Positions 34,893-48,205 of a DNA stretch of 64,000 nt are shown piece after piece (positions within the stretch are counted from its first letter, which is position 1; each line of letters starts with the position of its first letter). The DNA is from Methylorubrum extorquens (GTDB lineage Bacteria > Pseudomonadota > Alphaproteobacteria > Rhizobiales > Beijerinckiaceae). The notes beneath the pieces were generated by a model. It made no database searches, was not told where the DNA came from, and saw only the letters and a list, made by a program, of their open reading frames with translations. The stretch spans positions 2,982,001 to 3,046,000 of the forward strand of contig NZ_JALJXF010000001.1 in the NCBI RefSeq assembly GCF_024169925.1, given 5' to 3'. A program made the translations under genes and the position numbers.

Positions 34893-36299
34893 TCACCCCT
34901 GCAACGCCGCCAGTTCGCCCGGCAGCGCATAGGCCCACTGGGTGATCGTACCGGCGCCGAGGCACACCACGTAGTCGTTGGCGCCGGCGCGGCTGGCCAC
35001 GAGCCGGGCCAGATCCTCCGGCCGCTCCAGGGCGACGGCGTCGCGGTGGCCGCGGGCCTTCAGGCCGGCGATCAGCGAGTCGCGGTCGATGCCCTCGATC
35101 GGTGCCTCGCCCGCCGCGTAGACGGGGGCGACGATCACCGTGTCGGCGTCGTTGAAGCAGGTGCAGAAATCCTCGAACAGCGACTGAAGCCGGGTGTAGC
35201 GGTGGGGCTGCACGATGGCGATGACCCGACCGTCGGTCGAGGCGCGGGCCGCGCGCAGCACCGCCTGGATCTCCACCGGGTGGTGGCCGTAATCGTCGAA
35301 GATCGTCGCGCCGTTCCACTCGCCCGTGCGGGTGAAGCGGCGCTTGACACCGCCGAAGCCGGCCAGCGCTTTGCGGATCGCGTCCGCCGGCACGCCGAGT
35401 TCGTGGGCCACCGCCAGCGCCGCGGTGGCGTTGAGCGCGTTGTGACGGCCGGGCATCGGCAGGACGAGATCCTCGATCTCCATGCGGAAGCCGGGGCGGC
35501 GGTCTCGGATCATGACCCGGAAGCGGCTCTGGCCGCCCTTCAGGTCGATGTCGATGAGGCGCACGTCGGCCTGCGGGTTCTCGCCGTAGGTGATGATGCG
35601 CCGGTCCTCGATATGCCCGACGAGATCCTGCACGATCGGGTGATCAATGCACATCACCGCAAAGCCGTAGAACGGGATGTTGTCGATGAAGCGCCGGAAC
35701 GCGTCCTTGATCGCCTCGAACGAGCCGAAATGATCAAGATGCTCGGGGTCGATGTTGGTGACGATGGCGACATCGGCCGGCAGCTTGAGGAAGGTGCCGT
35801 CGGATTCGTCGGCCTCCACCACCATCCAGTCGCCGGCTCCCATGCGGGCATTGGTGCCGTAGGCGTTGATGATGCCGCCGTTGATGACGGTGGGGTCGAG
35901 GTTGCCGGCGTCGAGCAGGGTGGCGACCAGCGAGGTCGTCGTGGTCTTGCCGTGGGTGCCGGCCACCGCGACGCAGGACTTGAAGCGCATCAGCTCGGCC
36001 AGCATCTCGGCGCGGCGCACCACCGGCAGGCGGCGCTCGCGGGCCTCGATCAGCTCCGGATTGTCGCGGCGGATCGCGGTGGAGACCACGACGAGGGCCG
36101 CGTTCTCGACGTTCTCGGCCCGGTGGCCGACGAAGGTGCGGATGCCGTTCTCGGAGAGGCGCCGGACGTTGGCGTTGTCGTTCGCATCCGAGCCCTGCAC
36201 CGTATAGCCGAGATTGGCCATGACCTCGGCGATGCCGGACATGCCGATGCCGCCGATGCCGATGAAGTGGATGGGGCCGAGCTTTTCGGGCAGCTTCAT
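34893..36299 (-). CDS. murC: UDP-N-acetylmuramate--L-alanine ligase
   Basis: A 468-residue Mur ligase that adds the first amino acid of the wall stem peptide. [17 protein letters not shown] (residues 11-27) is the UDP-binding region, [10 protein letters not shown] (114-123) the ATP loop, and EADESDGTF and [14 protein letters not shown] are conserved. [14 protein letters not shown] marks the C-terminal domain start. It follows murG after 151 bases and precedes the DUF559 gene. Confidence 0.98.
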   Translation of the reverse strand: MKLPEKLGPIHFIGIGGIGMSGIAEVMANLGYTVQGSDANDNANVRRLSENGIRTFVGHRAENVENAALVVVSTAIRRDNPELIEARERRLPVVRRAEMLAELMRFKSCVAVAGTHGKTTTTSLVATLLDAGNLDPTVINGGIINAYGTNARMGAGDWMVVEADESDGTFLKLPADVAIVTNIDPEHLDHFGSFEAIKDAFRRFIDNIPFYGFAVMCIDHPIVQDLVGHIEDRRIITYGENPQADVRLIDIDLKGGQSRFRVMIRDRRPGFRMEIEDLVLPMPGRHNALNATAALAVAHELGVPADAIRKALAGFGGVKRRFTRTGEWNGATIFDDYGHHPVEIQAVLRAARASTDGRVIAIVQPHRYTRLQSLFEDFCTCFNDADTVIVAPVYAAGEAPIEGIDRDSLIAGLKARGHRDAVALERPEDLARLVASRAGANDYVVCLGAGTITQWAYALPGELAALQG

Positions 36300-36450
36300 G
36301 TCGAAAACCTTTTGAGTCCGCGGCTCCGGCGAGCCTCGGCCGTCTCGCTTCCGGACTTCGACGATCCTGAATCGTCGTCGTCCGCCCCCGCGACTGCGGG
36401 GCGGCGGTCGTCCGCCGGACGCGGCAAGCCTCTTGGGCTGGCCGCAGATT

Positions 36451-40484
<4,034 letters not shown>

Positions 40485-40491
40485 CGACGGG

Positions 40492-40522
40492 GCCGCGAGA
40501 TTCCGTTGGTGAATCTCGCGGC
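40492..40522 (+). terminator. Hairpin after guaB
   Basis: The perfect 12-bp stem GCCGCGAGATTC/GAATCTCGCGGC (40492-40503 and 40511-40522) has a 7-base loop and lies 8 bases past the guaB stop. No T-tract follows, so it may need Rho or serve as an mRNA end. Confidence 0.55.
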
Positions 40523-40611
40523 GCCGGACTCAGAGTGCCTCAAGAGACGCCCAATCACCGATCGTCCCCGTTCCGGGCACGGCGTCGCATCGGGCGTTTT
40601 GTGAGAGACAC

Positions 40612-40731
40612 TCATAGCCAGATCACGCTCGCGATCAGGGTCAGACATTCCAAGAAAACCAGAACGCAAAGCGTGGCTGCGACCGCGCGATCCTGTGCTG
40701 CCGCCGGATACGCAGAATGGATGCGCCGCAT
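40612..40731 (-). CDS. Probable 39-residue membrane micropeptide
   Basis: A minus-strand frame of 39 residues. It has a basic, soluble first half (MRRIHSAYPAAAQDRAVAA) and one hydrophobic helix (TLCVLVFLECLTLIASVIW) ending at the C-terminus. GGAG lies nine bases before the ATG, a good ribosome site. It lies alone in a 510-base stretch between guaB and the next minus-strand gene. No homologue is recognised. The remainder of 40485-40994 holds only the guaB hairpin and an A/T-rich patch near 40770-40800. Confidence 0.45.
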   Translation of the reverse strand: MRRIHSAYPAAAQDRAVAATLCVLVFLECLTLIASVIWL

Positions 40732-40994
40732 GGTCAGTCTCCGCAAGAAGACAAGCGTAGGGCAATCCAGTGTTTGACGGTTTAATTTAGATCAAGCTCG
40801 GCCGTAAAAAGTCTCCGCGGGCCTCGGGGTGGCTGCGGAGAGAAATTTTTGGGAAGAATGCATCGGCCGCGATGGTCTGCCGGCGCTCCGAAATTCGAGC
40901 GGCGACTTCGGCCGGTGCAAGAAAAGCTTCTCATAATCGGATCTACACGCTCGATGGCGTGGTTTGAGCCGCGCGAAATCGCTTCGACAATACG

Positions 40995-41840
40995 CTACGG
41001 TTTGACGGCCGACGTGGCCGGGGGAGCTTCCGCTTGCTGGTCGATCACCGTCGCGAACTCGTCCGGACTTAAAGTAATGAACCGGCGCAGCGCCTCCTGA
41101 AACTCCGCATCCTTGTCGGCGGTGGGGCAGGTGAAGCCGCGGGACTTCGTGACCTGCGCCCGCATCGCCGTCTCGTAGGGCGCCATTTCGGGCTGGAGTG
41201 CCGCCATCTTCGTATCGACGGCGGAGCGTTGCGCATCGGTCGCCGTCACGTCGCAGGTCCGCAGCACCCCCTGCAGGGCGAGGCCCACCGTATAGGTGGC
41301 CATCCGTGCGCGAGGCGGCAGCGGCGGTTCGGCCGCGACCGTCGGCCGATTCGAAGCGACGGTCGCGCAGCGTCGCAGAACGGCGAGAGCGGCGGCGAGA
41401 TCGGGAGCCATAAGCGCCCTGTCGCCATCCGCGAAGCGCAGGGACAGTGCCCGCGCTTCCAGCAGGGCCGGCACGATCGTCTCCGGAAGCGCCGTGCGCA
41501 GGATCTGGCCATCGCCGGTCCAGATCAGCGTCGCGCCGGCCGGCTTCCCGTCGAGCAGAAGCGGCACGCTGAACCTCTCGCCCGCCGCGAAGTCCCAGTT
41601 CCGGTCGGCGACCGCGAGCGTGAGCCCGCCCTGATCGATCGAGACGATCACGAGGCCGGTGAGTTCGCCCTGCGCACTCGTCTCGGTGTGGGTCGTCCGG
41701 CAGCTGGGCGAGTTGGTTTCGCCGCCACGGCGCTCCACCGTCCAGCCGCGCACGGTCTCGACCGGCGCACGGTCCGCCGCGGCAAGCGGGCCGCCGAGGA
41801 GCGTCGCCAGCATCGCTGCCGTGACGGGTGAGAGGCGCAC
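40995..41840 (-). CDS. Secreted protein, tandem paralogue 1 (unknown family, possibly IalB-like)
   Basis: A 281-residue protein starting at GTG, with GGAG seven bases upstream. The signal peptide (SPVTAAMLATLLGGPLAAA) ends near residue 22. A beta-rich part (WTVERRG, DRNWDFAAGERFSVPLLLDG, WTGDGQILRTALPETIVPALL) is followed by a C-terminal helical part with CDVTATDAQR, MAALQPEMAP and EFQEALRRFITLSPDEF. The next gene upstream (42059-42940) has the same layout and many identical positions. The central part recalls invasion-associated locus B-like periplasmic proteins, but this is tentative. Confidence 0.75.
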   Translation of the reverse strand: MRLSPVTAAMLATLLGGPLAAADRAPVETVRGWTVERRGGETNSPSCRTTHTETSAQGELTGLVIVSIDQGGLTLAVADRNWDFAAGERFSVPLLLDGKPAGATLIWTGDGQILRTALPETIVPALLEARALSLRFADGDRALMAPDLAAALAVLRRCATVASNRPTVAAEPPLPPRARMATYTVGLALQGVLRTCDVTATDAQRSAVDTKMAALQPEMAPYETAMRAQVTKSRGFTCPTADKDAEFQEALRRFITLSPDEFATVIDQQAEAPPATSAVKP

Positions 41841-42058
41841 GCGACATCTCCGCGGGGACGGCCGGCCCTCGCCGCCCGCGGAATGCAGGATGGCCAGCCG
41901 GCCGGGTAAGCCTAGCCGCAGCCCGTCGGCACAACCAGCCTCGAAGCGGGCGTCCCTCACAGCGTTTTATGGGTAGGAGCGAAGAAGAGCCTCTCCCGAG
42001 AAGCCGGTTCGGCCCTCCCTCATTCTAAGCCCCGCACCGTATTCGCGGTCGCAGGGCC

Positions 42059-42940
42059 TCACAGCTTCGGATCGGCGGGGGCGTTCGGGCTCTTTTCCGG
42101 AGCAGGCTGCTTCTCCAGGGCGGCGACCAAGTCTTCGGGGCTCAGCTCGACGAACTTCCGCAGGATCTCCTGGAAGTCCGCCTGCCTGTCAGCCGCCGGG
42201 CAGGACTCGCCGTTGCGCTTCAATTCGCTGCGCACCTGCGCTTCGATCGGTGCCATCTCCGGCTGGAGCGCGGCCATCCTGGCTTCCACGCCGGCGCGCT
42301 GCTTGCCGGTGGTGGAGACGTCACAGTCCTTCAGCACGCGCTGCACCGACAGCCCGATCACGTAGGCCGCAATTCGCTGCTGCGACGGCGCAGGCGGTTC
42401 GGCGGGGGCAGCCGGGGCGGCAACCGCGGCGGACTTGGCCGGCGTGGCATCGCAGCGCCGCAGGGACTCGTAGCCCGCCGCGAAATCCGGGATCCGGAAA
42501 TCCGCGTCGCTGTCCTCGAAGCGCAGGATCACGGTCTTGGCCGCGAGCAGATCGGGAACGACGCTATCGGGCAGCTGGGTGCGCAGGGTCTTCCCGTCGC
42601 CGATCCAGGTCGTCTTCACCTTGATCGGCTTCTTGTCGAGGAAAAGCGGCACCTTGACCGACTCCTCCTTGTCGAAGTCCCATCCCTGATAGACCAGCAC
42701 AAGCGCGGCCGAGGAGCCCCGGAGAGCGAAGACGACCGCATTGGCAGCGTTGTTGTCGTCCTTGTCCTCGTAGGCATGGGTCATGATGCAAGGATTGGCA
42801 CTGGTATCGCCGACCGTCCGCTCGACTTCCCACCCCTTCACAACTTCGAAAGGCTGACGTTCCGCGGCCGAAACGGGCTGTGCGACGAGGGCGGGAAGTA
42901 GTCCGGCCACCAGAACGGCGAGGGTCGGAAGGGTGCGCAT
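42059..42940 (-). CDS. Secreted protein, tandem paralogue 2 (unknown family, possibly IalB-like)
   Basis: A 293-residue protein with a signal peptide of about 25 residues (TLAVLVAGLLPALVAQPVSA/A). The core matches its neighbour block for block: GWEVERTVGD, QGWDFDKEESVKVPLFLDKK, WIGDGKTLRTQLPDSVVPDLL, then CDVSTTGKQR, MAALQPEMAP and DFQEILRKFVELSPEDL. Four conserved cysteines suggest two disulfides. It is transcribed toward paralogue 1 with a 218-base gap, so the pair may be a duplication with separate promoters. Confidence 0.78.
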   Translation of the reverse strand: MRTLPTLAVLVAGLLPALVAQPVSAAERQPFEVVKGWEVERTVGDTSANPCIMTHAYEDKDDNNAANAVVFALRGSSAALVLVYQGWDFDKEESVKVPLFLDKKPIKVKTTWIGDGKTLRTQLPDSVVPDLLAAKTVILRFEDSDADFRIPDFAAGYESLRRCDATPAKSAAVAAPAAPAEPPAPSQQRIAAYVIGLSVQRVLKDCDVSTTGKQRAGVEARMAALQPEMAPIEAQVRSELKRNGESCPAADRQADFQEILRKFVELSPEDLVAALEKQPAPEKSPNAPADPKL

Positions 42941-43145
42941 GGGTGAAATCCGCGGAAGCCAGCAATCGCCGGTGCGGAATGCAGGGGCCGTCTGGTGGAT
43001 TCAAGCTTAGCGGCCGGAACGTTACGATTCCATCGTGGCGCGCGGCACGCCGCCGTCTCGAAAATCGCCCTCGCATCCCACCTCCGGCGGGGTGCGGGCG
43101 GCGCCGCTTCGGCCTATGTGAGGAATCAGCAGGAAAGGGAGGACG

Positions 43146-44084
43146 ATGCGGATTCTCGTGGTCGGAGCTGGCGCGACGGGCGGCTATTTCGGGGCGCGGC
43201 TCGTGGAAGCCGGGCGGGACGTGACGTTTCTGGTGCGCCCGGCGCGCGCAGAAAAGCTGGCGGCGCGGGGCCTCTCGGTCCGCAGCCCGGTTGGCGACAT
43301 CCGGATCGACGCGCCGAAGACCGTGACGGCGGACGCGCTCGCCGGGGCCGGGCCGTTCGACCTCGTCCTCCTCTCGGCCAAGGCCTACGACCTAGACTCG
43401 GTGGTCGCGGACGTAGGCCCGGCCATCGGAGCCGACACGGCGGTGCTGCCGATTCTCAACGGCTTACGTCACCTCGACGTGCTCGATCAGGCGTTCGGCG
43501 CCGACCGGGTGCTGGGGGGAAGCTGCGCCATCGTCGCGACGCTAACGGGTGACGGCGAGATCCGGCAGATGACCGATCTGCACACCCTCACCTACGGCGA
43601 ACGCGACGGGTCGCGCTCCGAGCGGATCGGACGCATCGAGGCGCAGATGGAGGGCGTGCGGTTCCAGCCGCGGGCCAGCGACAAGATCCTGCTGGAGATG
43701 TGGGAGAAGTGGGTCTTCCTCGCGACGCTCGCGGGATCGACGACCCTCATGCGCTCGGCGCTCGGCGACATCGTCGCGGCGCCCGGCGGCCGGGCCTTCA
43801 TCGAAGCGCTGCACGACGAGTGCCAGGCGGTGGCTGCCGCCAACGGAAACGCCGCCCGCGAGAAGGTCTTCGCCGGCGCCCGCAAGATGCTGACGGCGGA
43901 AGGTTCGGCGATGACCGCCTCGATGCTGCGTGACATCGAGGGCGGCGCCCGCATCGAGGCCGACCACATCATCGGCGACCTGATCGCGCGCGGGCAGTCC
44001 AAGGGCGTGGAGACGCCGGTGCTCGCCCGGGTGCTGACGCATCTCAAGGCCTACGAGCACCGGCGCACCCGCGAGGCGGCCTGA
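43146..44084 (+). CDS. Ketopantoate reductase family protein (2-dehydropantoate 2-reductase, PanE/ApbA)
   Basis: A 312-residue NADPH-dependent reductase. VVGAGATGGYFGARL at the N-terminus is the Rossmann dinucleotide loop. LLSAKAYDLDSV holds the conserved Lys region, and VLPILNGLRHLD the Asn of the active site. EKWVFLATLAGSTTLMRS begins the helical C-terminal domain with the catalytic Lys in the EKW segment. A strong AGGGAGGACG ribosome site precedes it. It stands alone, so a pantothenate role is plausible; the family is broad and other 2-oxo acid substrates are possible. Confidence 0.88.
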   Translation: MRILVVGAGATGGYFGARLVEAGRDVTFLVRPARAEKLAARGLSVRSPVGDIRIDAPKTVTADALAGAGPFDLVLLSAKAYDLDSVVADVGPAIGADTAVLPILNGLRHLDVLDQAFGADRVLGGSCAIVATLTGDGEIRQMTDLHTLTYGERDGSRSERIGRIEAQMEGVRFQPRASDKILLEMWEKWVFLATLAGSTTLMRSALGDIVAAPGGRAFIEALHDECQAVAAANGNAAREKVFAGARKMLTAEGSAMTASMLRDIEGGARIEADHIIGDLIARGQSKGVETPVLARVLTHLKAYEHRRTREAA

Positions 44085-44106
44085 TCCGCCCCGCCCGCGC
44101 CGTTCG

Positions 44107-44295
44107 TCAGTAGCGGCCGGGCGGCGGCGGGGGCGGGTTGCCGTATTCGAGCTGCGTCTTGGCGTCGGGCCGGCGGGCGGGCGGCGGCACCGGGTCGAGG
44201 CTGGGCGCAGCCGGCGCGGTGGAGCAGGCGGCAAGCGTGAGCGCGAGCAGGCCCGCGCACATCAGAGGCTTCAAACTCAGGTTCACGGACGGCAT
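44107..44295 (-). CDS. Small proline-rich lipoprotein
   Basis: A 62-residue protein. The signal peptide ends with the lipobox LAAC (lipidated Cys near residue 24). The mature part of about 39 residues is rich in Pro and ends GNPPPPPPGRY. An internal Met (MCAGLLALTL) 33 bases downstream is an alternative start. It converges on the PanE-like gene with a 22-base gap. No function is assigned; it is probably anchored in the outer or inner membrane. Confidence 0.7.
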   Translation of the reverse strand: MPSVNLSLKPLMCAGLLALTLAACSTAPAAPSLDPVPPPARRPDAKTQLEYGNPPPPPPGRY

Positions 44296-44360
44296 TACAA
44301 GGGTCCTTTCCTCACTTGTCCTTGACGGACAGGGCCATCGTGCCGTTCTGAACGTCCAAA

Positions 44361-45740
44361 GTGCCGGAAGCTCGGCCTTATCGTGTCGGGCTGCGGGTCC
44401 AAGCGTGGCCGCACCACGGCAAGTTTAACGAAACGTTTCCGGAGCCGATCCTGACCCCCTCCGCCCGCCTCTCCGCCGCCATCGAGATCCTCGACGACAT
44501 CGCCGAGCGCCGCCGCCCGGCCGCCGACGCCCTCAAGGATTGGGGGCTTGCTCACCGCTTCGCCGGTTCGGGCGACCGGGCGGCGATCGCGAGCCTCGTC
44601 TATGACGGGTTGCGGCGCCGGGCCTCTGCCGCCTGGGTCATGGGCGCGGAGAACGGTCGGGCCATCGTGATCGGCATGCTGCGCCTCCAGCGCGGCCTCG
44701 CCGAGACCAGCATCGCCTCGCTGTTCGACGGGGCGCGCTTCGCCCCCCCTCCCCTGACCGAGGACGAGCGCAAGCGGCTGACGGAGGGAAGCCTCGCCGA
44801 CGCGCCCCCCGAAGTCGCCGGCGATGCGCCGGCCTTCGTGCTGCCCTCGCTGACCGCGCTGCTCGGCGATGCACTGCTGCCCGAACTGCGGGCGCTCGGC
44901 CGCCGGGCACCGCTCGACATCCGCGCCAACACCCTGAAGCAGAGCCGCGAAGAGGCCTTCGCGGCATTGGCCGACCTCTCGCCCGAGATGACGCCACTCT
45001 CGGCGCTGGGCCTGCGCATTCCGCTCGGCGAGGACGGGCGCGGCCCGGCGCTCCATGTCGATCCGCTCTTCCTGGAAGGCGGATTCGAGATCCAGGACGA
45101 GGGTTCGCAGATCGCGAGCCTGCTCGCCGGGGCAAAGCCGGGCGAGACCGTCGTCGATCTCTGCGCGGGCGGGGGCGGCAAGTCGCTGGCGCTCGCCGCG
45201 ATCACCGGCAACGCCGCTCACATCATCGCCACCGATGCCGACCCGCGCCGTCTCGCCCCGATCCACGAGCGCCTGCGCCGCTCGGGAGCGCAGGTCGAGG
45301 TGCGCACGCCGCGGACCGGCAAGGCGCGCTCCGACGTGCTGGCGCCTCTCGACGGCACGGTCGATCGGGTTCTGGTCGATGCCCCCTGCACCGGCACCGG
45401 CACGTGGCGCCGCAACCCGGACGCCAAGTGGCGCCTGCGGCCGGGCAGCCTCGCCGGCCGGATCGCCGAGCAGGCCGAGGTGCTCGACCGGGCGGCCCGT
45501 CTGCTGCGCCCCGGTGGAACCGTCGTCTACGTCACCTGCTCGCTCCTGCCCGAGGAGAACGACGCCGCCGTGGACGGATTGCTCCAGCGCAGCCGGGCGA
45601 TCCGGCCGGTGGCGACCGATCTCACCTCCGTTCCCGGTCTCGACGAGCGGGTCCGCAAGACGGCCCGCGGCATCCAGATGAGCCCGGCGCTCACAGGTAC
45701 CGACGGTTTCTATGTCGCGACAATGACACGTAAAAGCTGA
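44361..45740 (+). CDS. RsmB/NOP-family RNA (cytosine-5) methyltransferase
   Basis: A protein of up to 459 residues. The N-terminal NusB-like helical domain begins near SARLSAAIEILDDI. The methyltransferase domain has motif I DLCAGGGGKSLALA, motif IV DAPCTGTGTWRRNPD and motif VI VTCSLLPEEND. The two cysteines (PC and TC) are the catalytic pair of m5C enzymes. The start is uncertain: GTG at 44361 is the only standard start upstream of the conserved N-terminus. rRNA is the likely target by family. Confidence 0.9.
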   Translation: MPEARPYRVGLRVQAWPHHGKFNETFPEPILTPSARLSAAIEILDDIAERRRPAADALKDWGLAHRFAGSGDRAAIASLVYDGLRRRASAAWVMGAENGRAIVIGMLRLQRGLAETSIASLFDGARFAPPPLTEDERKRLTEGSLADAPPEVAGDAPAFVLPSLTALLGDALLPELRALGRRAPLDIRANTLKQSREEAFAALADLSPEMTPLSALGLRIPLGEDGRGPALHVDPLFLEGGFEIQDEGSQIASLLAGAKPGETVVDLCAGGGGKSLALAAITGNAAHIIATDADPRRLAPIHERLRRSGAQVEVRTPRTGKARSDVLAPLDGTVDRVLVDAPCTGTGTWRRNPDAKWRLRPGSLAGRIAEQAEVLDRAARLLRPGGTVVYVTCSLLPEENDAAVDGLLQRSRAIRPVATDLTSVPGLDERVRKTARGIQMSPALTGTDGFYVATMTRKS

Positions 45741-45874
45741 TCCGGGGCCGGATCGGTTGAGCGCTGATCCCGTTGTCCCCGGAACCGCGCGGGGGATAGG
45801 CCGGGGCAGCCGCCACGGACGGGATTCCCGCGCATTGTCGCGGCGGGAGTTTCGATGACGGCGAGGCCGAGACC

Positions 45875-46903
45875 ATGACGTTGCACCGGCGAGCCCTGCT
45901 CGCGGGGACGGCTGCGGTGCTGACCGGAGCCGAGGCGCGGGCGCAGGGGGCGGATGTCCCCCCGGCCGTGCGTCTTCCGGTGCGTCCGCAGACCGGCGAC
46001 GTCGTCCAGCCGCTGCCGAAATCCGCGCCCGGCTCCGACCTCGAAATCATCGATCTATGGCCGGACCTGCCTCCGGGCGGCGGCGGGCCGTTCCGCTCGG
46101 AATATCGGTTCGACGAGACCTTGACCGGCGTCATCACCGGCGTGGTGCGACCCTGCCTTCTCGTGATCCGCCCCCAGCGCCCGAACGGTGCCGGCATCCT
46201 GATCGCGGCGGGCGGCGGCTATCTGCGCATCGACATCGGCAACGAGGGTCTGCCGGTCGGGCAATGGTTGGCGCGCGCCGGCATCACCGCCTTCGTGCTG
46301 GTCTACCGGCTTCCGAGCGAGGAATGGCGCGACGGCCCCGACGCACCGCGCCAGGACGCGCAGCGGGCCATGCGCCTCGTGCGCTGGCGGGCGGAGGAGT
46401 ACGGCCTCGACCCCGACCGGATCGGCGTGCTCGGCTTCTCCGCGGGCGGCCACCTGATGGGCGTGACCGCGACCGATGCCGAGCAGGATCTCTACGACGA
46501 CACCGACGAGGCGGACGGCCTCAGCGCCCGCCCCTCCTTCGCCGGGTTGATCTACCCGATCGTCACCATGCGCGCGCCGTTCGACCGGACCATGTCGAGC
46601 CGTCGGGTGCTCGTCGGCGACGACCCGCCCGATGCGCGGCGGCGGGCCTACTCGGTGGAGGTTCAGGTCAACGAGCGCACGCCGCCGGTCTTCATGGTCC
46701 AGGCCTCCGACGACCGCATCGCGGTGACCGACCATCCGCTCCTGATGTATGCCGCCCTGCGGGCGGCGAAGGTGCCCGCCGAGATGCACCTGTTCGAGCG
46801 CGGCGGCCACGGCTTCGGACTCGGCGTGCCGGGCAGTCCCGCCGCGGCATGGCCCGCCCTGTTCATGGCCTGGATGCGCGGCCACGGTCTGCTGAAGTCG
46901 TAG
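45875..46903 (+). CDS. Secreted alpha/beta hydrolase (acetyl-esterase/lipase-like)
   Basis: A 342-residue protein with a Tat-like or Sec signal at the N-terminus (MTLHRRALLAGTAAVLTG, cleavage near ARAQ/G). The hydrolase fold shows an oxyanion region IAAGGGYLRIDIG, nucleophile elbow GFSAGGHLMG, a candidate acid in QASDDRIAV, and the histidine in GGHGFG. The closest type by layout is the BD-FAE/xylan-esterase-like group, where such proteins cleave acyl groups from polysaccharides. The substrate is not determined. It is a single gene. Confidence 0.87.
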   Translation: MTLHRRALLAGTAAVLTGAEARAQGADVPPAVRLPVRPQTGDVVQPLPKSAPGSDLEIIDLWPDLPPGGGGPFRSEYRFDETLTGVITGVVRPCLLVIRPQRPNGAGILIAAGGGYLRIDIGNEGLPVGQWLARAGITAFVLVYRLPSEEWRDGPDAPRQDAQRAMRLVRWRAEEYGLDPDRIGVLGFSAGGHLMGVTATDAEQDLYDDTDEADGLSARPSFAGLIYPIVTMRAPFDRTMSSRRVLVGDDPPDARRRAYSVEVQVNERTPPVFMVQASDDRIAVTDHPLLMYAALRAAKVPAEMHLFERGGHGFGLGVPGSPAAAWPALFMAWMRGHGLLKS

Positions 46904-47010
46904 CGACGGGCGGTGACCGCTTCCGCACGGACACCGGTCAGCGCTTCGGATGCCCGCTCGCGGACGCGTCCGGTGCCGCGAACGATTGTCGGTCCTGGGC
47001 GTTTAGGGCC

Positions 47011-47622
47011 ATGCTTGCGAAGACACCGAGACGTTCGATCCACGCCCGAGCCACGCGAGTGGCCGCAGGCATTGAGGTGGCCGACGTCGCATCCGGGGTC
47101 TCGCTCGCGCGGGCGAAGGATCATCCGGCTGTGCAAGCAATGGGATCGGCCAGCGAAATCGGCAGCTGGCAGGCTCTTTTCGCTCTATCGGCCACGGCTC
47201 TTGCCCTTGGCATGGTCGCCCGCGACCGCCGTCTCGCGCGTGCGGGACAGAACATGCTCGCGGCGGGCATTGTGGCGAGCCTCGTGAAGACGACGATCAA
47301 GCGGACGGTCCACCGCACCCGTCCCAACGTGTTCATGGACGAGGGGCTCTATTCGCGCGGTCGGCCTGGGACCGGCGATGGCCCCTGGCAGTCCTTCCCC
47401 TCGGGGCACGCAGCCCTGAGCGTTGCCGTGGCTCGATCGGTAGCGCGTGCCTATCCCGGCTTCGCGGCCCCGGCCTACTGCGCCGCTGCCGCCATCGCGA
47501 CCACACAGGTCGTCCGCGGCGCGCATTTTCCCGCCGATGTCATGGCCGGCGCCGTGATCGGTATCGCAGCCGAAGCGGTCAGCCACCGCCCCTTCACGGA
47601 TGAAGCTCGGCGACACGGCTGA
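47011..47622 (+). CDS. PAP2-family phosphatase
   Basis: A 203-residue membrane phosphatase with all three motifs of the PAP2/acid phosphatase superfamily: KRTVHRTRP, FPSGHAALS and RGAHFPADVMAG with its His/Asp pair. Several hydrophobic segments are present (about 50-66, 78-88, 150-165). The start is the ATG at 47011 with TTTAGGGCC upstream; the frame is open further but overlaps the hydrolase gene. Likely substrates are lipid phosphates such as undecaprenyl diphosphate or phosphatidic acid, at the periplasmic face. Confidence 0.88.
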   Translation: MLAKTPRRSIHARATRVAAGIEVADVASGVSLARAKDHPAVQAMGSASEIGSWQALFALSATALALGMVARDRRLARAGQNMLAAGIVASLVKTTIKRTVHRTRPNVFMDEGLYSRGRPGTGDGPWQSFPSGHAALSVAVARSVARAYPGFAAPAYCAAAAIATTQVVRGAHFPADVMAGAVIGIAAEAVSHRPFTDEARRHG

Positions 47623-47749
47623 CGGGACCGCGGTTTATCGAGGCAAAGCCCTGCTCCACCGCCGCTAGCGGGCTAAAAGCTCGGGACCGCGGCTTCCCTT
47701 CCGGTGCGGACGGCGCCCGAAGATCGGCTCCGCGCGATAGCGAGCACGC

Positions 47750-47781
47750 CGAACAAAAACGGCCCCCGTTTCCGGGGGCCG
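47750..47781 (-). terminator. Rho-independent terminator of the small basic secreted protein
   Basis: The perfect 9-bp stem CGGCCCCCG/CGGGGGCCG (47760-47768 and 47773-47781) has loop TTTC and is followed on the minus strand by GTTTTTGTTC. It lies 28 bases past the stop of the 47809-48036 gene. Confidence 0.8.
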
Positions 47782-47808
47782 CTCGTCGCTCTGAGTGAGG
47801 CGCCGTGA

Positions 47809-48036
47809 TCAGAAGCAGCGGCGCTCGCGCGTGATGACCACGCGGCCGAACCGGCCACGACGCTTGGTGACGACGGTCTTGCAGCGCGGACCGCGGACGA
47901 CGCGCCGGCTGTACTGCGCCTGCTGGAAAAGTCCGTCCGTCAGCGGAGCGGCGCCGGAAAGGGGGAGGGCCTGGGCCGGCGCGGCGGCGCCGAAACCTGC
48001 GATCGTGACGGCGATTCCGAAGAGGGCTGCTCTCAT
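47809..48036 (-). CDS. Small basic secreted protein with two cysteines
   Basis: A 75-residue protein. The signal peptide (AALFGIAVTIAGFGAAAPAQA) ends near residue 23. The mature part of about 52 residues has a strongly basic C-terminal half (YSRRVVRGPRCKTVVTKRR then FGRVVITRERRCF) with two Cys about 24 apart that could form a disulfide. It has its own terminator and lies divergent from guaA. The basic hairpin recalls cationic peptides, but no family is recognised. Confidence 0.7.
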   Translation of the reverse strand: MRAALFGIAVTIAGFGAAAPAQALPLSGAAPLTDGLFQQAQYSRRVVRGPRCKTVVTKRRGRFGRVVITRERRCF

Positions 48037-48205
48037 GGTCGGATGGCTCCTGTCCGTTTCGAGGGGCGTGCCGTGTCGCCCCGAAAGCGTGAACGTGAGA
48101 TTAACGGCAGCGACCTGAGGACTGCTGCCGATGTCTCCGAACTCCGCGCGCGTTGCGCCGCCCCAAAGCCTCGTCTAACCGGTATCGCAGAAGGCCCGAG
48201 GCAGC

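Noticed and set aside
40535..40777. An 80-codon plus-strand open frame after guaB
   Set aside because: There is no ribosome site or motif; the opposite-strand 39-residue frame is better supported.
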